Shown here one piece after another: positions 7,966 through 16,148 of a stretch of 64,000 nucleotides of DNA. Both the position numbers and the translations under genes were made by a program. Under the pieces are notes generated by a model that saw nothing but the letters and a program-made list of their open reading frames with translations, searched no databases and was not told the DNA's origin. Source of the stretch: JAEWSN01 sp942493335 (GTDB lineage: Bacteria > Bacillota > Clostridia > DSM-8532); the NCBI GenBank assembly GCA_942493335.1, contig OW818693.1, forward strand, positions 186,001-250,000, read 5' to 3'. Numbering within the stretch: the first letter of the stretch is position 1; each line of letters starts with the position of its first letter.

Positions 7966-8907
7966 ATGCAGCCACTGGTCAAGGCGGAAAAGCCAACCTT
8001 GTATTTCATCGGTGTCACGACGACGCAATCCTCCATCATGCGGGTGTTTCCGGAATGGGCCGGGGCGCTCGGGCTGAAGGATGCCGTCATCAAGGGAATC
8101 GATATCGGCATCCATGCGGATCCGGCCGCATACCGGGATGTGGTCTCCTTCATCCGGGACGACGCCAGGTCTTGCGGCGCGCTGGTCACCACCCACAAGA
8201 TCGACCTCTATCATGCCTGCAGCGGGATGTTCGACTATCTGGACCCATATGCATCCGCATTCGGAGAACTGTCCTCCATCTCCAAGAAGGACGGCCGTCT
8301 GGAAGGATACGCGAAAGATCCCATATCGAGCGGACTTGCAATGGATTCCTTCATTCCTGCGGATTTCTGGAAGCGTTTCGGCGGGGAAGTGTTCCTGATG
8401 GGAGCCGGTGGAAGCGCCATCGCCATCGGCGCGCATCTGATGAAGCAGGAGAGGGGTGAAAACCGTCCGTCCCGCATCGTGGTCGCAAACCGGAGCCAGC
8501 AGCGGTTGGATGAAATCGAAAGAATCTTTGCCGGACTGAACCCCGGAATCCCTGTAGAATACGTGCTTACACCGGAACCGGCTCAGAATGACGCGATTCT
8601 TGCCTGCCTGAAGCCGCATTCCCTGGTTGTGAACGCAACCGGTCTGGGCAAGGACCGCCCGGGCTCTCCATTGTCGGACGCCTGCCGGTTCCCGGAAAAT
8701 AGCCTGATATGGGAGTTGAACTATCGGGGAGACCTGAAATTCCTGCACCAGGCGAATGCGCAGATGCAGGAACGGAATCTGCACGTGGAGGACGGATGGA
8801 TGTATTTCCTCCATGGCTGGACCCAAGTCATCGCCGAGGTGTTTCACATCGACATTCGGGGAGAAGCCTTTGATGCCTGCGAGCGTATTGCGAACACCAT
8901 GCGGTAA
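7966..8907 (+). CDS. Shikimate dehydrogenase-like NAD(P)-dependent oxidoreductase
   Basis: A 313-residue protein with the two-domain shikimate dehydrogenase fold: substrate domain with the catalytic Lys in TTHK (K78) and the partner Asp (D118, in GYAKD), then a Rossmann domain with MGAGGSA (about 145-151) and an NATGLG segment. It departs from true AroE: the usual Asn before the catalytic Asp is Ala, and the C-terminal Gln that contacts shikimate is His (H283). It also lies in an operon with sugar-type enzymes, not aromatic genes. It therefore probably oxidises or reduces another polyol or hydroxyacid. AGGAG lies 7 nt before the ATG. Confidence 0.7.
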   Translation: MQPLVKAEKPTLYFIGVTTTQSSIMRVFPEWAGALGLKDAVIKGIDIGIHADPAAYRDVVSFIRDDARSCGALVTTHKIDLYHACSGMFDYLDPYASAFGELSSISKKDGRLEGYAKDPISSGLAMDSFIPADFWKRFGGEVFLMGAGGSAIAIGAHLMKQERGENRPSRIVVANRSQQRLDEIERIFAGLNPGIPVEYVLTPEPAQNDAILACLKPHSLVVNATGLGKDRPGSPLSDACRFPENSLIWELNYRGDLKFLHQANAQMQERNLHVEDGWMYFLHGWTQVIAEVFHIDIRGEAFDACERIANTMR

Positions 8908-8945
8908 TGCGGGTTATAGCCCGTACAAGGGAAAGGAGCGTCAAT

Positions 8946-9545
8946 ATGGCGGAACAACATCAATGGAACTGGAATGAGCCGTTTTCCCTGATATTTTCGC
9001 TGAAGGACGGTCTGTCGCCGGACCATGAACCCACAAGGCGAAGTCTTTCGGCCATGCGCGGCATGTTTGCGGACCGGAATGCCTATCAGGCGGAAATCTC
9101 TGTTTCCGATCCGCTTGTGTATGAATTCCATGAGCTGGGTGCACCCTCGGATTCGGGCGATCTGTCCTTCGGTACCAGCATTACCTATCCCGGCAAGGTA
9201 GGGGAAGAGTACTATATGACCAAAGGGCATTTCCACACGATTCTGGAAACGGCGGAGATTTACTGGTGCGTCCGTGGAAAAGGGATGATGCTCATGGAAA
9301 ACCCGGAAGGGGACTGGCAGGTGACGGAACTCACGCCGGGAAAGGCCGTCCATGTGCCGAAGCGATATGCGCACAGGAGCATCAATGTCGGTACGGAGCC
9401 ATTTGTCACCTTTTTCGTATTTCGCGCCGACGCGGGGCATGATTATGGTTCCATCGAGACGGAAGGATTCCGGAAACTGGTTGTCGAGCGGCACGGAAAA
9501 CCTCTGATCATTGACAATCCGAGATGGAAGCGGGGCGGGCAATGA
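8946..9545 (+). CDS. Cupin-type phosphoglucose isomerase-like protein
   Basis: A 199-residue cupin of the archaeal-type glucose-6-phosphate isomerase family. Metal ligands expected for the family are present: H95 and H97 in KGHFH, E104 in ETAEIY, and H143 in RYAHRS. The family interconverts aldose and ketose phosphates using an iron or similar metal. Start ATG 8946 has AAGGAG upstream. It ends in a 4-bp ATGA overlap with the following dehydrogenase gene. Because Clostridia normally carry a classical Pgi, this copy is likely dedicated to the pathway encoded by the surrounding operon, whose substrate is unknown. Confidence 0.75.
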   Translation: MAEQHQWNWNEPFSLIFSLKDGLSPDHEPTRRSLSAMRGMFADRNAYQAEISVSDPLVYEFHELGAPSDSGDLSFGTSITYPGKVGEEYYMTKGHFHTILETAEIYWCVRGKGMMLMENPEGDWQVTELTPGKAVHVPKRYAHRSINVGTEPFVTFFVFRADAGHDYGSIETEGFRKLVVERHGKPLIIDNPRWKRGGQ

Positions 9546-10495
9546 AGATTCTGGTGACACCCACCTCTTTTTCAAGGGAACGCGTACCGGTGGCCTGGGC
9601 GCTGCTCGCTTCCTTCGCTTCAGAAATCGTGGTGAACCCTACGGGCAAACCACTGACTGAAAACGACATACCGATGCTTCTCGAAGGGGTGGACGGTTGG
9701 ATTGCCGGGCTTGACTTCATCACGGCCGAAGTGCTGCGGCAAGCGCCTGATTCTTTGAAGGTCATCTCCCGGTACGGTGTCGGTGTTGAACGCGTGGATC
9801 TGGCCGCGGCCGCCGAACGCGGCATCACGATCACGAACACCCCCGGTGTGAATGCCGGAGCGGTGGCGGATCTGACATTGGGGTTGATGCTTGCCGTGGC
9901 GCGGCGCATCCCTGCGCTTGATCGCCAGGTGAAGGCAGGCGCCTGGCCGCGTACCATTGGCATGGAAATGTCAGGGAAAACCTTGGGGATTCTGGGCCTG
10001 GGCGCCATCGGAAAAGAGGTGGCCAAACGGGCCCAGGGGTTTTCCATGCGAATTCTGGCATATGATCCCTGGCTGGATGCGACCTATGCGGAACAGCATG
10101 GCATCCGGCCGATGGGGTTGAACGAGCTGCTGGCCGAATCGGACATCGTTTCCCTGCACCTGCCATTGACTGCCGAAACGGATAACATGCTGTGCGCGGA
10201 ACGGATTGCCAGGATGAAACCCGGTGCGATCCTCATCAACACCGCCCGGGGAGGTCTGGCGGATGAAACGGCGCTTCTGACAAACCTGGTCACCGGACAC
10301 CTCGGCGGCCTGGGCCTCGACGCCTTTTCCGTGGAACCGCCTGGAGACAGCCCGCTTTTCCGCTTCGACAACGTTGTGGTCACGCCCCATGCCGGAGCGC
10401 ATACCTCCGAGGCGACAGCGAACATGGCGATACGTTCCGTGGAGAATCTGATAAGCGTTCTTTCCGGGCGGCTCTGTCCGAATACAGTCCGGTGA
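9542..10495 (+). CDS. D-isomer-specific 2-hydroxyacid dehydrogenase
   Basis: A 317-residue NAD-dependent dehydrogenase related to phosphoglycerate dehydrogenase SerA but without a C-terminal ACT domain. NAD-binding GLGAIG at 152-157; catalytic Arg 236 (NTARGG), Glu 265 (VEPP) and His 283 (TPHAGAH). The start overlaps the upstream stop by 4 bp. Likely reaction is interconversion of a 2-hydroxyacid and a 2-oxoacid. With the shikimate-dehydrogenase-like and cupin genes it suggests a route from a sugar or sugar acid through a hydroxyacid; the actual substrate is not evident. Confidence 0.82.
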   Translation: MKILVTPTSFSRERVPVAWALLASFASEIVVNPTGKPLTENDIPMLLEGVDGWIAGLDFITAEVLRQAPDSLKVISRYGVGVERVDLAAAAERGITITNTPGVNAGAVADLTLGLMLAVARRIPALDRQVKAGAWPRTIGMEMSGKTLGILGLGAIGKEVAKRAQGFSMRILAYDPWLDATYAEQHGIRPMGLNELLAESDIVSLHLPLTAETDNMLCAERIARMKPGAILINTARGGLADETALLTNLVTGHLGGLGLDAFSVEPPGDSPLFRFDNVVVTPHAGAHTSEATANMAIRSVENLISVLSGRLCPNTVR

Positions 10496-10525
10496 AGATT
10501 CCGGATCAGCGGTTGGTTTTTCAGG

Positions 10526-10559
10526 AAAAAGCGACAGCCGGAGCAGTGCTCCGGCTGTC
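10526..10559 (-). terminator. Terminator of the MMPL/repeat-protein operon
   Basis: GACAGCCGGAGCA (10533-10545) and TGCTCCGGCTGTC (10547-10559) form a perfect 13-bp inverted repeat. On the minus strand the stem is followed after 2 nt by five T (complement of 10526-10530). The hairpin also lies at the end of the plus-strand dehydrogenase gene and may stop both convergent transcripts. Confidence 0.75.
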
Positions 10560-10629
10560 AAGGTGTTGGCTGTCGTTTCTGGCTGTCCTATTACAGGCGG
10601 CCTGCCCGAACTGGCTGTCTTTCAGACGG

Positions 10630-12291
10630 TCATAATCCGAACAACCCCGTAAGCCGTTTCCAGAACTCTCCGTACCAGGGCAGGCGCTCATCGCGCGGTC
10701 CTTCCTTGGCGATGGTTTCAGGTTTTTGCACGCCTGGCAGATGAATGACGTATTGCAGGGAGGAAATCTCCGATTGTCCGTCTGCAAACGAGATGACGGG
10801 AGAAGGCCCGGCTGAGGCATCTGGAACCAACGCGGCTGTTTTTTCGCGCATCGTTGTGATGCCGTCAGCCAGTTCGCGCTGTCCGTCTGCCAGCTTTTGC
10901 GCACCATCCGGCAGGGGCGAGGTTTCCTCATCCAGTTTCACGGCGCCTTTGGCTGATGCGGATGCGCCTGCCGATAATTCTTTCGAGCCGGCTTCCAGTT
11001 TCACCAGGCCAGCCTTCATGTCCGTCAAGGCTGCCGGCAGGGCGCCGGCGCCGGAAGCGGCCTGATTCAAGCCATCGATGGCCTGCGCCAGCCCGGTGTT
11101 GAATTGCCGGAATCCCTCAGTTTGCTGCGCAAGCCCTGCCACCAGCTGGTCAAGTCCTTTCTGTTCAGCCATGACGCCACCGGCCAGCTGCTGGACCATC
11201 GGGTCCGGGTTGGCCAGCAGGGCGGTGGCCAGCTGCACCAGCTTGGCATGGCCTGCCGCAGTTTCCTTCAAGCCTGCCAACAGTCCTTCCTGTCCGGCCA
11301 GAAGTCGGGCGGAGGACCCTTTCAGCTCGCCGAATCCTGCCGTGAGTCGGCCGATGCCGCCAGTCGCGTCCGAAACGCCTTTGCTGAAGGCATCGAACCC
11401 GGTTGCATAATCCGTGATGCCCTGTGACAAGCCCGTTACACCCCGTGACAATTTCCCAAGTCCGCCGCTGAACGAGGCAATGCCGTCCTTCAGCTTGACA
11501 AGACCGTCCGCAAGCTCGTCGGAGCCTGTGGCAAGATCGTTCGCGCCGGTTTCCATCTTCTTCACGCCATCCGTCAGATCCCCAAGATCGAGCGAGGCGG
11601 GCGTCTCATATTTCACAAGTGAGAGCAGGATGGGTTCGGAAGAGAAATCCCGGATGGTGCCTTTCCAGGTGAATATGCCCTTTTCTCCGGGCATCAGGGT
11701 CCAGACGAGGGTGGCCGTATGCCCGGTCACGGTCCGTGTCGCACCCTTCGCTTCCGACAGCTTCACTTTGTCCAGATCCAGCGGAATCTGGATCTGTGCG
11801 AGGAATCCATCCCGCAGATTTCCCTGCAGGTCTGTGTCCGGCGCCAGTTCCAAGGTGAAGGTCGCTTCCCCCGAAGCACCTGTCATGGCGGATGCGTCAA
11901 CCTCTTTTCCGTCCAGCTGCCAGTTTGCCTTGGCTGTCAGGGGAAGCGAGGATTCCATGACCCCTTCATAATAGAAGTCCTTTCCGTCGAGGCCACGCAG
12001 ATCCCAGGCAACCCGGCCGGGCGATTGCACCGCATCCGGCACGGAGATCAGGGCGCGGACGGAAAGGTAATTGCCCGAATCCACGACGGTTCCTGCTTCC
12101 GGTGCGATCAGTCGGTTCACGATGCGGATTTCCCGAACGGCGCCGTCCGGGTTCAGAAATCCGTATACGGTTTCATCCTTCTGTATCTTCGCAGCGGCGA
12201 AAACCTGCGCGGAGGACAATGTCAGCGAGGAGAGTACGATCGTGGCGATGAATGTCAGCAGAAATCGGTGTGCAAATGGTCGTTTGTTCAT
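10630..12291 (-). CDS. Secreted repeat-rich partner of an MMPL transporter (YhgE/Pip-like repeats)
   Basis: A 553-residue protein with an N-terminal signal peptide (hydrophobic stretch at about residues 9-30, ending near Ala-rich VFAAAK). Residues ~35-230 look like beta-rich domains. From ~235 to ~500 there is a long run of degenerate 7-residue repeats of the form L-x-x-G-x-x-x (DLATGSDELADGLVKLKDG style), as seen in YhgE/Pip and RND-associated proteins, which form extended helices. No clear second membrane segment. It starts in a 4-bp overlap with the MMPL gene stop, so the two are made together and probably form one envelope complex. The first ATG of the open frame (12426) lies inside the MMPL gene and lacks support. 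Confidence 0.7.
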   Translation of the reverse strand: MNKRPFAHRFLLTFIATIVLSSLTLSSAQVFAAAKIQKDETVYGFLNPDGAVREIRIVNRLIAPEAGTVVDSGNYLSVRALISVPDAVQSPGRVAWDLRGLDGKDFYYEGVMESSLPLTAKANWQLDGKEVDASAMTGASGEATFTLELAPDTDLQGNLRDGFLAQIQIPLDLDKVKLSEAKGATRTVTGHTATLVWTLMPGEKGIFTWKGTIRDFSSEPILLSLVKYETPASLDLGDLTDGVKKMETGANDLATGSDELADGLVKLKDGIASFSGGLGKLSRGVTGLSQGITDYATGFDAFSKGVSDATGGIGRLTAGFGELKGSSARLLAGQEGLLAGLKETAAGHAKLVQLATALLANPDPMVQQLAGGVMAEQKGLDQLVAGLAQQTEGFRQFNTGLAQAIDGLNQAASGAGALPAALTDMKAGLVKLEAGSKELSAGASASAKGAVKLDEETSPLPDGAQKLADGQRELADGITTMREKTAALVPDASAGPSPVISFADGQSEISSLQYVIHLPGVQKPETIAKEGPRDERLPWYGEFWKRLTGLFGL

Positions 12292-14360
12292 GGGTTCACG
12301 CTCCTTTTTTTCGGCCATCCCAAGGTGGTGGCGCGGACGAATGGATCGAAGATCACCATCAGGCCCGGCAGGACGAACAGCACCATCAGCGTACTGATGA
12401 GCGAGCCTCGGCCGATGAACATGCATAGTTCACTCCCGGTTCGGATGGTTGCGATGAAGTAGACGCTGAAGGTGGCGCTGATGAGGATGAGGGAGCTGGT
12501 GAGGATGGATTTTGCCGTATCCTCGACCGTCTGGATGGCGGCCTTGATCGGCGGCAGCATCGCCACATTTTCCTTGTACCGGCTGATGTAGAGAATGGCG
12601 TAATCCACCGTTGCGCCCAGCTGGATCGCGCCAAGGATGATGAAACTGATGAAGCTCATGGGTGTCTGCGTGAAATAGACAAGACCCACGTTGATCCAGA
12701 TGGCCGTCTGGATGAGAAAAACCGCGATCATGGGGATGGCCAGGGATCGGAAGGAGATCATGACAATGAGGAAGATCAGGATGGCGGATGCGATGGCCAC
12801 ACGGACCGAGTCCGCATCCGTCACATCCTTCAGATCCTTGTACGTGAACGCACCGCCGCCGACGACTGCCTCGGGGGCCAGATCCTTCAACACGGAACGG
12901 ACCTGTTCGACCAATGTGAAGGCCTGGTCCGTTTCGGTTCCATAGCGGGTTGTCAGGACCAGCATGCTGGTCCTGTCCGAATGAAACTGCTTTACGACTG
13001 AGTCGGGCAGCAGCTCCTGCGGCAGCCGGGACATGGCGCCCAAGGCCAATCCCTCTACCGATTCGACCCCGTCCAGCTTCACCAACTCATCGGCCAGGGC
13101 CGCTTCTCCGGCAGGATTTCCGATGGGCAGCAGCAAGGTGGATTGGTCGGATTCGCCATACACCCGGTTGATTTCAGCCTGGGCGGTCAGGGCCGTGTCA
13201 TTGATGGGAAGGACATGTTCCATGCCGTAATAGTAGTGAACTTTCCCTTGGGCGAGAAAAAAGACAAAAGCCAGGACAAACAGAAGGGGGAGGAAGATGA
13301 AACGACCCTTGACGGCAATGTGCGCCACCGCCTTCATGGGAATCCGGATTTCCCGATGGGTCCATTTTTCCACCCATTTGTCTGTAACGATGACGAGCGC
13401 GGGCAGGAAGGTGAGAACTGAGACCAGGCTGAGTGTCACGCCTCGGGCCAGGACGACACCCAGATCCCCGCCAATGCCGAAGTTCATCAGCAGCAGTGCG
13501 GCAAATCCGGCGATGGTCGTCAGGGCGCTGGCAAGAACAGGCACCGCCGTCTTGGTGATGGCATTGACCATGGCATCCCTGACATTGTCCCCAAGCGCGC
13601 GCTGCTCATGGAACCGGTGGAGCATGAAGACGGAATAGTCCATGGAGACGGCCAGCTGCAGGATGGAGGCCGCCGCGAAGGTGATCTGGGACACCTCACC
13701 TGAAATCAGGTTCAGGCCCATGTTGATGACGATGGAGGCGCCGATGGAAATCAGGAACAGCAACGGTTCCAGCCAGGAAGTGGTGGACAGCAGCAGCAGG
13801 ATGAGGATCAGGGTGACGGCCACGGCGGAATAGATGGGCACTTCCCGGTTGATGCGTTCGACGGAATGCTGGGAAGTGACGGCCGGTCCTGCGATCCACG
13901 CATTCCTGCCGGCCAGTTCCATGGCCTTCGTGACGCCGCGATGGGTGATGGTGCTGTCGTTCTTGTCGGAGAATGCGAGGGTGAACCGGGCATACCCATC
14001 CTTGTAGAAGGTATCGGTCAGGCGGCTGTTCCAGGCGGCGACCGGCGTATTCATGTCCACCCGGTCGTCAAGCCAGACCACCTGATTGATTTCCTCAAGC
14101 GCCATCAGTTTCTGTTTGAGGGCCAGCACCTTGACCGGGTCCGGCTCCTTTACCATGAGCGTCGCGGTTCCACGCAGACCGAATTCGCTTTCGAGCAGCG
14201 TTACGGCGCGTTTGGCACTGGCGCTGTCGGGCAGGTAGCCGATATTGTCCAGGTTTACATGGACACCGAGGGCCATGAGCCCACCCAGGACCATAAGGAC
14301 GAGGAAGAGCGCGATGATGAGTTTCGTGTGGCGTACAACGAGCGAGCCGATCAAATGCAT
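12288..14360 (-). CDS. MMPL/RND family transporter
   Basis: A 690-residue exporter with the RND layout: one membrane segment near residue 15, a large extracellular loop, then five membrane segments, and the whole pattern repeated. The membrane-embedded Asp residues expected for proton coupling appear in SMDYSVFM and TVDYAILY. Start ATG 14360 was chosen for the AGGTGA site 5-10 nt upstream; longer starts to 14507 run into the intergenic region. Such proteins export lipids, siderophores or peptides. The partner protein immediately downstream, and the divergent two-component system, suggest an envelope-stress or cell-surface role, but the cargo is unknown. Confidence 0.82.
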   Translation of the reverse strand: MHLIGSLVVRHTKLIIALFLVLMVLGGLMALGVHVNLDNIGYLPDSASAKRAVTLLESEFGLRGTATLMVKEPDPVKVLALKQKLMALEEINQVVWLDDRVDMNTPVAAWNSRLTDTFYKDGYARFTLAFSDKNDSTITHRGVTKAMELAGRNAWIAGPAVTSQHSVERINREVPIYSAVAVTLILILLLLSTTSWLEPLLFLISIGASIVINMGLNLISGEVSQITFAAASILQLAVSMDYSVFMLHRFHEQRALGDNVRDAMVNAITKTAVPVLASALTTIAGFAALLLMNFGIGGDLGVVLARGVTLSLVSVLTFLPALVIVTDKWVEKWTHREIRIPMKAVAHIAVKGRFIFLPLLFVLAFVFFLAQGKVHYYYGMEHVLPINDTALTAQAEINRVYGESDQSTLLLPIGNPAGEAALADELVKLDGVESVEGLALGAMSRLPQELLPDSVVKQFHSDRTSMLVLTTRYGTETDQAFTLVEQVRSVLKDLAPEAVVGGGAFTYKDLKDVTDADSVRVAIASAILIFLIVMISFRSLAIPMIAVFLIQTAIWINVGLVYFTQTPMSFISFIILGAIQLGATVDYAILYISRYKENVAMLPPIKAAIQTVEDTAKSILTSSLILISATFSVYFIATIRTGSELCMFIGRGSLISTLMVLFVLPGLMVIFDPFVRATTLGWPKKRSVNP

Positions 14361-14591
14361 GGAATCACCTGCTTTCAATTTCATGGAAAGGGTTTTCGGG
14401 ATTTGTCGGATTGTCCACAGGAACATTCTATCCAATGTGCGTTTCGCATTCCTGCCGGTTGTTCGGGAAAAACCGTCCCATCTTCGGATGTTTCCGGATT
14501 TCGCCAAATGCCGCTTGCGATGCGGCTTTTATGGGAATAAACTGACCATGTGCGCAAAGGGGCCACAGCGCCGGAAGGAAGGGGGCATGTG

Positions 14592-16148
14592 ATGGAAAGG
14601 GGAACGGATCGGACGATCACGAAGAGGACGGAGCGGGAAGTGACGTCGGCTGCGGAGCTTCTTCATGTGGCCATCGTGGATGACGAACCCTGGATCGTGA
14701 AGGGGATCGCCCGCAGTTGCGATTGGGCGCGGCATGGCGCGGAAGTCACAATTCAGTGCACCGATCCGGAGGAGGCCATCCGGCGCATCCTCGCGGAAAA
14801 ACCCGATATCGTTCTGACGGATGTCAACATGGGACCCGTATCGGGACTGGATCTGATGGCGCGTGTCCGCACTGCGGGTGTGGATTGCGCTTTCGTCGTC
14901 ATCAGCGGTTATGACGAATTTGCCTATGCGCAGCAGGCGATGGAACTCGGTGCGTCCCATTACCTGCTGAAGCCATTGAAACAGGAGGAGCTGGATTCGG
15001 TCATGACACGCCTGTCCGTCCGTCTTGCCGGAGACCGGTCCGGTTCGGCAGGCGGTGATGATGTGGCGGAATGGCTGTCTCTTCACGGAATCAACACACA
15101 TCGGATGCTGTTTTCCCATTTCCATGTGCCATGCGGGATGGCTGGCTGGCAGGCAGCCGTGGCGGATGGGGAAGGAGTCCCCGCCTATCTGGACAGGCTC
15201 CGGGAAACCGGAATCCCCTTTGTATCCCTCGGCATCGGGTTGAAACGGCAGGTGTTGTATTTGAACCTGGATACGGAAACCCCAGACCCTTCCGCATCCG
15301 GTGCCGACCACGGCGCCAACCCTGCATGGATGCCCATCCCCGGCAAGGAGAACCTCACGATTGGATTCGGCTTGTTCCATGCAGTGGACTGCCATCCCGC
15401 AGCCGCCTGGCAGGAAGCGGATCTGGCCTTGGACGGACGGTTTGTGGACCCGGCAAAAACTGTCCATCTTCTGCCAAGACAGCCCGAAAAGATGAGAGGG
15501 GTTCTGGAACGCTTTCTGCAGGCCTTTGACCACCCTTCCTCGATTCTTCCGTTTCTGGACGGATTCGGCGGGTATGCGCGGGAAAACGGATACGGCATCG
15601 GGGATGTGCTGTGGGTCTACAACCTGTTCTGCGTGACCTGGAACCATGCCGGACCCGGGGAGGGGACGGAGCGGTTCAGCGTAGCCTCGGCGCAGGAACT
15701 GACCAGCCTCTTCCGGAGTGTCGACGAGATGGGTGCCTATCTGTGCGAGGCCACGGTCGGCCTGCTCCGCGAAAAGCTGCCGGTCCCGCCTTCGGCCGGT
15801 GTCCGGTTCGAGGAATTGCTCCGGCATATCGAGGCGCATTATGCCGAACCGCTTTATCTAAGTGATCTGGCAACCCTTTTCCATTATAACGTGACGTATG
15901 TGAGTGATCTCTTTCGAAAACATCTGGGCCGTGGATTTACGGAACATCTGACAATCCTTCGGATGAACCGGGCGAGGAATCTGCTGCTCGGAACGGATCT
16001 TCCCGTCACGGAAGTGGCTGCCCAGTGCGGCTATCCGGATGCCTGCCACTTCACGCGTCAATTCAGGAAAGCGACGGGTCAGGCGCCCCGCGCGTTCCGG
16101 AATGCGGAACAGGCCGGCAGGGTGCGGCGGGAAGGAGTGGATGGATGA
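14592..16148 (+). CDS. YesN-type response regulator with AraC-family HTH
   Basis: A 518-residue regulator. Receiver domain at residues ~25-145 with the acidic pair D30-D31, phosphoacceptor D77 (VLTDVNM) and conserved KP (LLKPLK). A middle region of ~250 residues has no recognisable domain. The C-terminal ~100 residues are an AraC/XylS DNA-binding domain (HYAEPLYLSDLATLF, then MNRARNLLLGTDLPVTEVA, then FTRQFRKATGQAP). Start 14592 has AGGAAGGGGG upstream. It overlaps the kinase gene by 4 bp. Family members usually activate carbohydrate uptake or degradation genes; the neighbouring GH113-like gene is one candidate target. Confidence 0.87.
   Translation: MERGTDRTITKRTEREVTSAAELLHVAIVDDEPWIVKGIARSCDWARHGAEVTIQCTDPEEAIRRILAEKPDIVLTDVNMGPVSGLDLMARVRTAGVDCAFVVISGYDEFAYAQQAMELGASHYLLKPLKQEELDSVMTRLSVRLAGDRSGSAGGDDVAEWLSLHGINTHRMLFSHFHVPCGMAGWQAAVADGEGVPAYLDRLRETGIPFVSLGIGLKRQVLYLNLDTETPDPSASGADHGANPAWMPIPGKENLTIGFGLFHAVDCHPAAAWQEADLALDGRFVDPAKTVHLLPRQPEKMRGVLERFLQAFDHPSSILPFLDGFGGYARENGYGIGDVLWVYNLFCVTWNHAGPGEGTERFSVASAQELTSLFRSVDEMGAYLCEATVGLLREKLPVPPSAGVRFEELLRHIEAHYAEPLYLSDLATLFHYNVTYVSDLFRKHLGRGFTEHLTILRMNRARNLLLGTDLPVTEVAAQCGYPDACHFTRQFRKATGQAPRAFRNAEQAGRVRREGVDG

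Noticed and set aside
10521..10931. 136-residue minus-strand open frame inside the repeat-protein gene
   Set aside because: Alternative frame of the real minus-strand gene with no domain content.
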